Assembly: GCA_030611395.1 (NCBI GenBank) | Contig: JAUWPX010000031.1 | Location: 1 to 9,527, forward strand | Source: Bacteroidota bacterium | GTDB lineage: Bacteria > Bacteroidota > Bacteroidia > Bacteroidales > VadinHA17 | Length of the DNA: 9,527 nt | Direction of reading: 5' to 3' | Shown: piece by piece, positions 1-6,733 of the stretch | Layout: the number at the start of each line of letters is the position of its first letter | Position numbering within the stretch: position 1 is the stretch's first letter | Notes under the pieces: model-generated | What the model saw: the letters and a program-made list of their open reading frames with translations, nothing else | Database searches by the model: none | Told to the model about the DNA's origin: nothing | Position numbers and translations under genes: made by a program

Positions 1-1805
1 CTTATGCTTCATCTGTGAAAGAGATGAAAAATTTGATTAAGAAGACATACGGCCTGAAGGGGGATAAAATTGTTAATATGAATTGGACAGCCGTTGATAA
101 GGGGGGTGATGTGAATAAAATTGATGTACTTGTAGAGTGGAAAGATATGGAACCTGAAGTAAAGGAAAAAAGAGAAAATGTTCCTGAATTTGTGCGTGAT
201 GTAGCAGACCGGATCAACAGCCTTGAAGGAGACCTGGTTCCTGTAAGTGCGTTTGTTGGCAGAGAAGATGGTTCATTCCCGGCAGGTACCACACAGTATG
301 AAAAACGTGGTGTTGCTGTTAATGTTCCCGAATGGATACCCGAAAATTGCATCCAGTGTAACCAGTGTGCTTATGTCTGTCCTCATGCTGCCATCCGTCC
401 CTTCCTGTTAACAGACGAAGAATTGAAGAATGCTCCTGAAGGAACGGAAACAATTGATGGAAAAGGAGGAGTTAAAGGATATCACTACAAAATTCAGGTA
501 AGTGTGCTTGATTGTACCGGCTGCAGCAATTGTGCTGATATTTGCCCCTCAAAGGAAAAGGCACTTGTAATGAAACCTCTTGAAACTCAAGACGCTGAGA
601 TTGAAAGGTGGAATTATATGGATTTAAAGGTTGGATATAAGGAAAATGTAGTACCAAAGGATAAGACAGTTAAAAACAGTCAGTTTGCTAAGCCTTTGTT
701 TGAATTTTCCGGTGCATGTCCGGGTTGTGGTGAAACACCATATATCAAAGAGATAACCCAGTTGTTTGGCGACAGGATGATGATATCCAATGCAACCGGC
801 TGCTCATCAATATACGGTGGTACAGCACCTTCATCTCCTTATTGTACAAATGATGAAGGACATGGACCGGCATGGGCAAATTCGCTTTTTGAAGACAATG
901 CTGAATATGGTTATGGAATGGCTATAGGTGTTAACCAGTTACGTAAAAGAATTGCCAGGAAAATGAAAGATGTGTTGAAAAATAATTTGTCAGATGCTGT
1001 AAAAGATGCTTTCAAAGAATGGATTGATAATAAAGATAATGCTGAAGGATCACGTGTCGCTTCGAAAAAAGTGCTTGAAGTTCTTAAGGATGAAAAATCA
1101 TCCGTTGCTAAAGAAATTCTTGATCTGAAGCAATACCTGGTTAAAAAATCCGTATGGGCATTTGGAGGTGACGGATGGGCTTATGATATTGGTTACGGAG
1201 GACTTGATCATGTTCTGGCATCAGGTGATGATTTTAATATTCTTGTTCTGGATACCGAAGTTTATTCCAATACCGGTGGACAATCCTCAAAAGCAACCCC
1301 AATTGGAGCAGTTGCCAAATTTGCTGCTTCAGGGAAAAAGATACGTAAGAAAGATCTTGGTGCAATGGCTATGACTTATGGCTATGTGTATGTAACACAA
1401 GTTGCTATGGGTGCAAGTCAGTCACAATTTTTTAAGGTGCTGAAAGAAGCTGAAGCTTATCCAGGACCTTCATTGATTATTGCCTATTCACCTTGTATTG
1501 CACATGGTCTGAAGAAAGGAATGAACCCACAAGCTGAGGCAAAATCAGCAGTTGAAGCAGGCTATTGGCACCTATATCATTATAATCCATTGCTTGAGGC
1601 AGAAGGGAAAAATCCGTTTGTAATGGATTCGAAAGAGCCTGACTGGGATAAATTCCAGGATTTCCTTAATGGGGAAGTTAGATTTGCCTCACTGGCAAAG
1701 TCGTTCCCCGATGAAGCAAAAGTATTGTTCAAAGCGGCTAAAGAGAGCGCACAGTGGAGATATAACTACTACAAGCGTATGGCAGATACCGAATATTCTA
1801 AGTAA
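1..1805 (+). CDS. nifJ: Pyruvate:ferredoxin (flavodoxin) oxidoreductase, C-terminal half (5' truncated by window edge)
   Basis: This cytosolic enzyme oxidatively decarboxylates pyruvate with CoA to acetyl-CoA and CO2 and passes the electrons to ferredoxin or flavodoxin. The reading frame is open from base 3 with no stop, so the gene starts outside the window; the GTG at 15 is internal. Numbering from that GTG, a ferredoxin-type insert has two 4Fe-4S motifs, CIQCNQCAYVCP (C112, 115, 118, 122) and CTGCSNCADICP (C167, 170, 173, 177). The TPP-binding domain follows, with GDGWAYDIG (385-393) and DTEVYSNTGGQ (413-423). The proximal-cluster cysteines are C235, C238, C263 and C494; the spacings of 3, 25 and 231 match what I recall of the Desulfovibrio africanus enzyme. 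The roughly 600 residues seen are about half of a usual 1,180-residue single-chain PFOR. It ends without the extra C-terminal segment of the Desulfovibrio enzyme. A terminator follows 18 bp after the stop. Identification is very secure. Confidence 0.97.
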   Translation, partial: YASSVKEMKNLIKKTYGLKGDKIVNMNWTAVDKGGDVNKIDVLVEWKDMEPEVKEKRENVPEFVRDVADRINSLEGDLVPVSAFVGREDGSFPAGTTQYEKRGVAVNVPEWIPENCIQCNQCAYVCPHAAIRPFLLTDEELKNAPEGTETIDGKGGVKGYHYKIQVSVLDCTGCSNCADICPSKEKALVMKPLETQDAEIERWNYMDLKVGYKENVVPKDKTVKNSQFAKPLFEFSGACPGCGETPYIKEITQLFGDRMMISNATGCSSIYGGTAPSSPYCTNDEGHGPAWANSLFEDNAEYGYGMAIGVNQLRKRIARKMKDVLKNNLSDAVKDAFKEWIDNKDNAEGSRVASKKVLEVLKDEKSSVAKEILDLKQYLVKKSVWAFGGDGWAYDIGYGGLDHVLASGDDFNILVLDTEVYSNTGGQSSKATPIGAVAKFAASGKKIRKKDLGAMAMTYGYVYVTQVAMGASQSQFFKVLKEAEAYPGPSLIIAYSPCIAHGLKKGMNPQAEAKSAVEAGYWHLYHYNPLLEAEGKNPFVMDSKEPDWDKFQDFLNGEVRFASLAKSFPDEAKVLFKAAKESAQWRYNYYKRMADTEYSK

Positions 1806-1823
1806 TATATTTCATGTTATATT

Positions 1824-1854
1824 AAAAAGGGTGGCATTGCCGCCCTTTTTTTTT
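1824..1854 (+). terminator. Intrinsic (rho-independent) terminator of the PFOR gene
   Basis: A 12-bp stem is formed by AAAAAGGGTGGC (1824-1835) and GCCGCCCTTTTT (1839-1850) around a 3-base ATT loop, with a single G-U pair. It runs directly into a tract of nine T residues (1846-1854). It starts 18 bp after the stop of the PFOR gene, and no other gene lies between, so it most likely ends that transcript. The A tract on the 5' side could let it work on the other strand too, but no minus-strand gene ends here. Confidence 0.92.
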
Positions 1855-1871
1855 AACATTTTGACTTTTAT

Positions 1872-1879
1872 TATATTTG
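1872..1879 (+). promoter_or_regulatory. Candidate Bacteroidota -7 promoter element upstream of ruvX
   Basis: TATATTTG matches the Bacteroidota -7 consensus TAnnTTTG at every fixed position. It lies just after the PFOR terminator and 82 bp before the preferred ruvX start, as expected if ruvX-def is a separate transcription unit. The region where the -33 TTTG should sit is only T-rich and overlaps the terminator T tract, so the upstream element is weak or absent. The same octamer occurs before the DUF4199 gene at 9136-9143. Confidence 0.5.
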
Positions 1880-1960
1880 CAGGCACTTTAGTCACTTCTT
1901 TATTTAGTCACTGAGTAGTTAAAAGTGTCTTAATTGATTATTAATCAAAAAAACTGTGGT

Positions 1961-2377
1961 TTGGGAAGATATTTAGGAATAGATTATGGGAAAAAAAGAA
2001 CCGGTTTGGCTGTATGTGATCCAACAAAAACAATTGCCAGTCCGTTTACTACAGTTTTAACAAACGACCTGCATTCATTTATTGAATCATATACAGCAGA
2101 TGAAGATATTGAGGGTTTTGTTATCGGTTATCCACGCCAGATGAATAATAAACCATCTGAAGCAGTGAGATATATAAATCCCTTTGTAAAATATCTCGAA
2201 AAGAAATATTCAGATATTCCGGTTTATCTGGTTGATGAACGGTTTACCTCTAAAATGGCTGTGCAGGCAATGGTTTCAGGTGGTATGAAGAAACAAAAGC
2301 GCAGAGATAAGGCAAATGTGGATAAGATAAGCGCAGCAATTATCCTGCAGTCTTTTCTTGATTGCAAAAAAATTTAA
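1961..2377 (+). CDS. ruvX: RuvX / YqgF family putative Holliday junction resolvase (pre-16S rRNA nuclease)
   Basis: This is an RNase H-fold nuclease of the YqgF/RuvX family, linked in E. coli to 16S rRNA 5'-end maturation and in other bacteria to Holliday junction processing. The N-terminal motif GIDYGKKRTGLAV carries the first acidic residue (D8). VDERFTS near residues 91-97 supplies E93, and VDKISAAIILQSF at the C terminus supplies D121, so all three expected acidic positions are present. There is no in-frame ATG. The TTG at 1961 gives MGRYLGIDYG and a 138-residue protein, the same length as E. coli YqgF, so I prefer it; the TTG at 1934 would add nine residues (147 aa) and directly follows a stop codon. 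No clear Shine-Dalgarno is visible, which is common in this phylum. The stop is 5 bp before the def start, so the two are probably co-transcribed. Confidence 0.93.
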   Translation: MGRYLGIDYGKKRTGLAVCDPTKTIASPFTTVLTNDLHSFIESYTADEDIEGFVIGYPRQMNNKPSEAVRYINPFVKYLEKKYSDIPVYLVDERFTSKMAVQAMVSGGMKKQKRRDKANVDKISAAIILQSFLDCKKI

Positions 2378-2382
2378 ATAGA

Positions 2383-2958
2383 ATGATATTCCCTATTTAC
2401 GTGTATGGACATCCGGTGTTAAGAAAAGTAACCGGTAATATTGATAAGGATTACAAGGATCTGCAACAGTTTATAGCCGATATGTTTGAGACAATGTATG
2501 ATTCTGACGGAATTGGACTGGCATCTCCACAAGCGGGCAAATCTGTTCGGTTATTTATTGTCGATACCACCCCGCTTGAGGATAAAGACCCTTTACTTAA
2601 GGATTTCAAGAAGGTATTTATCAATCCATTGATTCTTGAAAGGACCGGGGAAATCACTCCTTTTAATGAAGGATGCCTTAGTATCCCCGGGATCAGAGAA
2701 GATATATCGCGGGAATCAAAGATAAGGATATCATACTATGACAGGGATTTTAATTTTTATAATGAATGGTATGACGGAGTACTTTCACGAATTATCCAGC
2801 ACGAATATGATCATCTGGATGGTATTTTATTTACCGATCATTTAGCTCCTTTAAAAAAACGCCTTTTGAGAAACAAACTGAATGGAATTTCAAAAGGTAA
2901 ATTCGATGTTGATTATAAAACAGTTCTTCCGGGGAAGAAGAAGAGAAGAATGGAATAG
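2383..2958 (+). CDS. def: Peptide deformylase
   Basis: This metalloenzyme removes the N-formyl group from the initiator methionine of nascent proteins. All three family motifs are present in the 191-residue product: GIGLASPQAG (43-52), EGCLSIPG (96-103, metal ligand C98) and QHEYDHLDG (139-147, metal ligands H140 and H144, catalytic E141). Motif 1 has Ser48 where most deformylases have Ala (GxGxAAPQ), a mild variation. The N terminus MIFPIYVYGHPVLRKV closely resembles Bacteroides deformylases, which supports the ATG at 2383 over an in-frame TTG at 2362 that would overlap ruvX. The gene sits 5 bp after the ruvX stop. The C terminus ends in a basic tail (GKKKRRME) encoded by a purine-rich GAAG-like stretch that continues past the stop. 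Type 1 deformylases of this length are standard. Confidence 0.97.
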   Translation: MIFPIYVYGHPVLRKVTGNIDKDYKDLQQFIADMFETMYDSDGIGLASPQAGKSVRLFIVDTTPLEDKDPLLKDFKKVFINPLILERTGEITPFNEGCLSIPGIREDISRESKIRISYYDRDFNFYNEWYDGVLSRIIQHEYDHLDGILFTDHLAPLKKRLLRNKLNGISKGKFDVDYKTVLPGKKKRRME

Positions 2959-2982
2959 TGGAAGAATGAAGTGAAGAAAAAC

Positions 2983-3073
2983 TAACCGCAGAGATCGCAA
3001 AGAAGGCGCAAAGTTCGCAGAAGAATATTTGTACTTTGCGTTCTTCGTGCATCCTTAGCGTACTTGGCGGTTA
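2983..3073. repeat. 91-bp intergenic imperfect inverted repeat made of CGCAAAG-like units
   Basis: The element begins TAACCGC (2983-2989) and ends with its exact inverse GCGGTTA (3067-3073). Across the whole length the two arms pair in register without gaps around a centre at 3028, and about two thirds of arm positions are complementary. Each arm is a set of short direct units with the pattern CGC-A-A/G-AG: the left-arm CGC triplets are at 2987, 2996, 3007 and 3016, mirrored by GCG at 3067, 3058 and 3038, with one degenerate copy at 3047-3049. It is non-coding and starts 24 bp after def. From general knowledge, sequences of this CCGCAAAG...CTTTGCGG style recur between genes in many Bacteroidota and some other phyla, but I could not check that here. 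It may form an mRNA 3'-end structure for ruvX-def. Confidence 0.75.
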
Positions 3074-3124
3074 ATTCTTTAATAATTATCCTGAAGAACT
3101 TTTTTTTTGTCTGGTTTTTATTAA

Positions 3125-3143
3125 ATTTACCTTGATGGTAAAT
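3125..3143. promoter_or_regulatory. Small dyad (7-bp arms) in the comEC leader
   Basis: ATTTACC (3125-3131) and GGTAAAT (3137-3143) are exact inverse complements around a 5-base spacer, ending 14 bp before the comEC ATG. It could be an operator-like dyad or a weak RNA hairpin close to the start codon. The arms are short and the region is AT-rich, so chance is a real alternative. No good TAnnTTTG promoter element is visible in the 80 bp before comEC; the nearest is the imperfect TAAATTTA at 3122-3129. Confidence 0.25.
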
Positions 3144-3157
3144 AATAACCAGTCTGA

Positions 3158-5293
3158 ATGCTAAACCGGGTTTTTAGTGAAGTCCCTTTTCTAAGGCTTA
3201 TATTGCCTTTCAGTTTAGGAATATTATTGGGGTTTGCGACACAGTTAGAAAGAGATTTTCTGATTGTTGTGTTTATATTTCTATTAATAGTTATTTGTGC
3301 CGACCTGATCTTAAAAATTTCATCAAAATTTTCCCGGGAATGGATATATGGAATTATACTCCAACTGATCCTGTTTGTATCCGGATTAATAGTTGTTGAC
3401 TTAAAAAGATCGGCTTCTGATTACAGGGATCATCTGAATGGCAATGATCTGATAATTGCCGATTTAATAGAGTTTCCGGAGGAAAAGCCAAACACCTACA
3501 AGGCAATTGCCAGGGTAAGAGCAGTAAAGAATCAGGGGAGCTGGAAACAAACAGGAGGGAGATGTCTGATCTATTTTCGGAAAGATGATAATTCAGTAAA
3601 ACTTATTCCGGGTGACAGGGTGGTTTTTATTTCCGGCTTTAGCGAGATACCCTTTAACGGGAATCCGTATGAGTTCAACTACAAAAAGTATATGCACCGG
3701 CACAGGGTATTTAAACAAATATTTCTGGAAACAGAAAGTTGGGAAAAGATTGGAGAGAATAAGGGAAGCCCGTTGCTTCTTGCAGGAGTGAAGATGCAGA
3801 ATCATTTGTTTCAGAAATACAGGGAATATGGTATGAAGGATGATGTGCTGGAGGTTGCAGGAGCCCTTACTTTGGGACTTAGAGAAAAACTGGGGGACGA
3901 AATTAAGCAATCATACAGGGTTTCCGGCGCAGTGCATATTCTTGCAATAAGCGGATTACATGTTGGTATCTTATATGTGGTATTATTTTATTCTTTATCA
4001 TTTCTAAAAAAAACACGTTATGGAAAGATTGTCATGGTATTGGTTATTTTGTGTGCTTTGTGGTTTTTTGCATTATTAACCGGTTTATCCCCTTCAGTTC
4101 TCCGGGCAAGCACAATGTTTTCGTTTGTCCTGATAGGTCAGTCTCTCAGACGTCATTCCAACGTGTATAACTCCCTGGCAATCTCCGCATTTATACTCCT
4201 GTTCATTAATCCTTCACTGATTTTTAATGTTGGGTTCCAGTTGTCTTATTGTGCTGTTTTAGGAATTGTTATACTTCAACCGCGTCTGCATAATCTTATG
4301 CGCAGCAGATTTTGGTTAGTTGATAAAATATCAGGTTTAGTTGCAGTGTCCATTGCTGCCCAGCTGGCTACATTTCCTCTGAGTTTATATTATTTTCATC
4401 AATTCCCTGTTTATTTCTGGCTTACCAATATTATCGTAATTCCTTTAACAACACTGATACTTTATTTTGGGTTCCTGTTTTTTTTATTTTCAGTCCAACC
4501 ACTTGTTGCCGGATTTATTGGAAAAGTGCAGGCATTATTAATAAGCGGAATGAATGTTAGCGTGGAGACAATAAGAGAACTTCCATTATCAATAATTGAC
4601 GGGATCAATATTTCTGAGGCAGAGAGCATAATTCTATATTGTATCGTAATTTTTACAAGTCTGTTGTTTATTCGAAAAAAAGGTGCATTTTTTCTTCCGG
4701 TACTTGGATCTGTTTTTCTTTTGTTATCAATAAACCTGTTTCAGTTGTACGAAGTGCTCAGGCAAAAAAGTGCCGTATTATACAATATCAATGGTGTTAC
4801 TGCAATAAATTTTATTGATGGCAGAACAAGTTACATGGTTTATGATTCCGGTGAAAAAAACATAGAAAATCAGCTTAATTATTATACTGAAAATCATATG
4901 ATTGCATCTGGTATTAAAAAAGCGGTTATGTTTTCATTGGCATCTGTTTCAGAAGACAGAACCGTATTTCAGGACAACTCTCTTTTTATTTATAAAGGAT
5001 TTATAAGTTACAATAATTTACATTTATTTATTTATTTTGATAGTTTTCAAAGTGCATTTAACGATGGTAAAAAGGTAAACGTTGATTACCTTATTTATTC
5101 AAATCCTGATGGTATGAATGTTAGTGATTTGAAAAAAGGAATAGCCTTTAATAAGCTGATAATAAGTTCTATGATACCTGAATGGAAAGCTCGTTTGCTT
5201 AAGGATGAATGTGACAGAAACAATATTTCCTGTTACTGTGTAAGAAATGATGGTCCCTGTATTTTTGGCTTTGAAAAGCAAGATTCATTCTGA
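3158..5293 (+). CDS. comEC: ComEC/Rec2 family competence protein (DNA uptake channel), form lacking the metallo-beta-lactamase domain
   Basis: This polytopic inner-membrane protein is predicted to form the channel that carries single-stranded DNA into the cytoplasm during natural transformation. The 711-residue product has two or three N-terminal membrane segments (about 10-75), then a soluble OB-fold/DUF4131-type region containing NGNPYEFNYKKYM (167-179). The membrane 'Competence' domain follows at roughly 230-510, with the hallmark AISGLHVGI (263-271) and GLSPSVLRAS (309-318) segments. After two more hydrophobic stretches near 490-535, a soluble tail of about 175 residues begins at 538. That tail starts like the usual ComEC metallo-beta-lactamase domain (IDGR...MVYDSG, ending at 565) but shows no HxHxDH metal motif, so nuclease activity is not expected from it. 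Shorter ComEC forms without that domain are common in Bacteroidota. The ATG at 3158 is the first good start. Its neighbours give no competence context. Confidence 0.93.
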   Translation: MLNRVFSEVPFLRLILPFSLGILLGFATQLERDFLIVVFIFLLIVICADLILKISSKFSREWIYGIILQLILFVSGLIVVDLKRSASDYRDHLNGNDLIIADLIEFPEEKPNTYKAIARVRAVKNQGSWKQTGGRCLIYFRKDDNSVKLIPGDRVVFISGFSEIPFNGNPYEFNYKKYMHRHRVFKQIFLETESWEKIGENKGSPLLLAGVKMQNHLFQKYREYGMKDDVLEVAGALTLGLREKLGDEIKQSYRVSGAVHILAISGLHVGILYVVLFYSLSFLKKTRYGKIVMVLVILCALWFFALLTGLSPSVLRASTMFSFVLIGQSLRRHSNVYNSLAISAFILLFINPSLIFNVGFQLSYCAVLGIVILQPRLHNLMRSRFWLVDKISGLVAVSIAAQLATFPLSLYYFHQFPVYFWLTNIIVIPLTTLILYFGFLFFLFSVQPLVAGFIGKVQALLISGMNVSVETIRELPLSIIDGINISEAESIILYCIVIFTSLLFIRKKGAFFLPVLGSVFLLLSINLFQLYEVLRQKSAVLYNINGVTAINFIDGRTSYMVYDSGEKNIENQLNYYTENHMIASGIKKAVMFSLASVSEDRTVFQDNSLFIYKGFISYNNLHLFIYFDSFQSAFNDGKKVNVDYLIYSNPDGMNVSDLKKGIAFNKLIISSMIPEWKARLLKDECDRNNISCYCVRNDGPCIFGFEKQDSF

Positions 5294-5383
5294 ATTATGA
5301 AAAATTCCGGCAAAAATATTGGTTAATTATTTTGATTATACCTTAATTTACCAGATTGTTGAAGAGTCATTAAATTGAAATCA

Positions 5384-6721
5384 ATGAGGATTATTATTGG
5401 AGGTGCCGGAGAAGTTGGAACACACCTGGCAAAGATATTAAGTATTGAGAACCATGATATTGTGGTTATTGATCCTGATGATGATAAACTGCGTTTAATT
5501 GATTCATCATTGGATGTTATGGCTATGGTAGGCTCGGCTACTTCAATTGAGCTTCTTGAAGAATCCGGAATAAAAAAGGCTGACTTGTTTATTGCCGTGG
5601 CAGATTCCGAACACACCAATATTACAGCTGCTATTCTAGGGAAAAAACTGGGCGCTGATAAAACAGTTGCCCGGATTGATAATAATGAGTTTCTTAAGGA
5701 TTCAAACATTAAGCTTTTCAGAAGCCTGGGAATTGATTATCTCATCTATCCTGAAAAGATTGCTTCAAGAGAGATAGTTGGTTTACTTCGACAGACAGGT
5801 ACCACCGAATTCATTAATTTTACCGGTGGAATGCTTTCTTTATTTGTTTTGAAACTTAACGAAAATGCACCTATAATAAATAAGACATTGCAGGAAGTTT
5901 CCAGGAATGATGGCGCCCTTAATTACAGGGCTGTGGCTATTACCCGCGATGGAGAAACAATAATACCACGTGGTGAAAATATATTTAAACTACATGATAC
6001 AGTATATGTTGTATCAAACAGAACAGGTGTAAATGATGTTCTGAAGTATTCCGGTAAGGAAAACTATGGAATAAGGAATCTCATGATATTAGGAGGTAGC
6101 CGGATTGGTAAACTTACTGCTACAAAGCTGGAAAATGAATACCAGATAAAACTAATTGAAATTGATAAGGCAAAAAGTATACAATTAGCAGATATCCTGG
6201 AAAATACGCTGGTAATAAATGGCGACGGGCGTGATATTGACCTGCTTAATTCCGAGGGATTGCAGAATATGGATGCTTTTATTGCAGTTACAGGTAATTC
6301 TGAAACAAATATTCTCTCTTGCCAGCTTGCCCGGAAAATGGGTGTGAAGAAAACTATTGCAGAGGTTGAGAATATAGAATATATTGATCTTGCCGAGAAC
6401 ATGGGAATTGATACAATAATAAATAAGAAACTTATTACTGCCAGCCGGATATCACGATTTACCATGAGTGCACAGGTTTCTATGATCAAGTGTCTAACCG
6501 GTACTGATGCTGAAGCACTTGAATTTATTGCAAAACCCGAGTCAAAAATAACACAAGGTTCTCTGCAGGATATTAATTTTCCCAAGGATGCCCTGGTGGG
6601 AGGTATCATCAGGGGTAAAACAAGTTTTATTGCTACAGGTAAGTCCAGGGTTGAAGCAAATGACCGGGTTGTTGTTTTTGCTCTTCCGTCTGCCATACGC
6701 AAAATTGAAAGTTTCTTCTAG
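5384..6721 (+). CDS. trkA: Trk system K+ transport regulatory subunit TrkA
   Basis: This cytosolic peripheral subunit binds NAD(H) and gates the TrkH K+ channel. The 445-residue product has the tandem layout expected of TrkA: an RCK/Rossmann N domain (1-120) with GGAGEVG (6-12) and the acidic end of strand 2 at D30, a first TrkA_C-type domain (about 140-220), a second RCK N domain starting MILGGSRIG (234-242), and a second TrkA_C domain (about 370-445). In the second copy the central glycine of GxGxxG is replaced by serine and the strand-2 acid is Glu (LIEIDK), so that site may bind nucleotide differently. The ATG at 5384 gives a clean MRIIIGGAG start; an in-frame TTG at 5375 would add only three residues. 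trkH starts 12 bp downstream, so the two form an operon. The 90 bp before the gene show no strong promoter; TTATTTTG at 5327-5334 is a near match only. Confidence 0.96.
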   Translation: MRIIIGGAGEVGTHLAKILSIENHDIVVIDPDDDKLRLIDSSLDVMAMVGSATSIELLEESGIKKADLFIAVADSEHTNITAAILGKKLGADKTVARIDNNEFLKDSNIKLFRSLGIDYLIYPEKIASREIVGLLRQTGTTEFINFTGGMLSLFVLKLNENAPIINKTLQEVSRNDGALNYRAVAITRDGETIIPRGENIFKLHDTVYVVSNRTGVNDVLKYSGKENYGIRNLMILGGSRIGKLTATKLENEYQIKLIEIDKAKSIQLADILENTLVINGDGRDIDLLNSEGLQNMDAFIAVTGNSETNILSCQLARKMGVKKTIAEVENIEYIDLAENMGIDTIINKKLITASRISRFTMSAQVSMIKCLTGTDAEALEFIAKPESKITQGSLQDINFPKDALVGGIIRGKTSFIATGKSRVEANDRVVVFALPSAIRKIESFF

Positions 6722-6733
6722 CATAACTATAGT

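Noticed and set aside
2929..2981. GAAG/GAAGAATG-rich purine stretch across the end of def and into the spacer
   Set aside because: It encodes the natural basic tail of def and then degenerates. The units are irregular, so I do not call a tandem repeat.
3021..3031. AATATTTG in the middle of the inverted repeat as a -7 promoter box
   Set aside because: It misses the first consensus base, has no upstream TTTG at about 19 bp, and lies 127 bp from comEC; chance is more likely.
3079..3092. A 14-base identity (TTAATAATTATCCT) shared with 8817-8830
   Set aside because: Both copies are in AT-rich spacers near hairpin elements, but flanking bases differ and a 14-mer of this composition can recur by chance in 9.5 kb. 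No functional reading is supported.
5294..5383. Possible promoter or terminator between comEC and trkA
   Set aside because: TTATTTTG (5327-5334) misses one fixed base of TAnnTTTG and has no TTTG at the right distance. No stem followed by a T tract was seen.
6064..6702. Long open frame (212 codons) on the minus strand inside trkA
   Set aside because: It is fully antisense to a well-supported gene, its translation is a low-complexity Ser/Ile-rich product without recognisable motifs, and it has no promoter of its own. It is a codon-use shadow.
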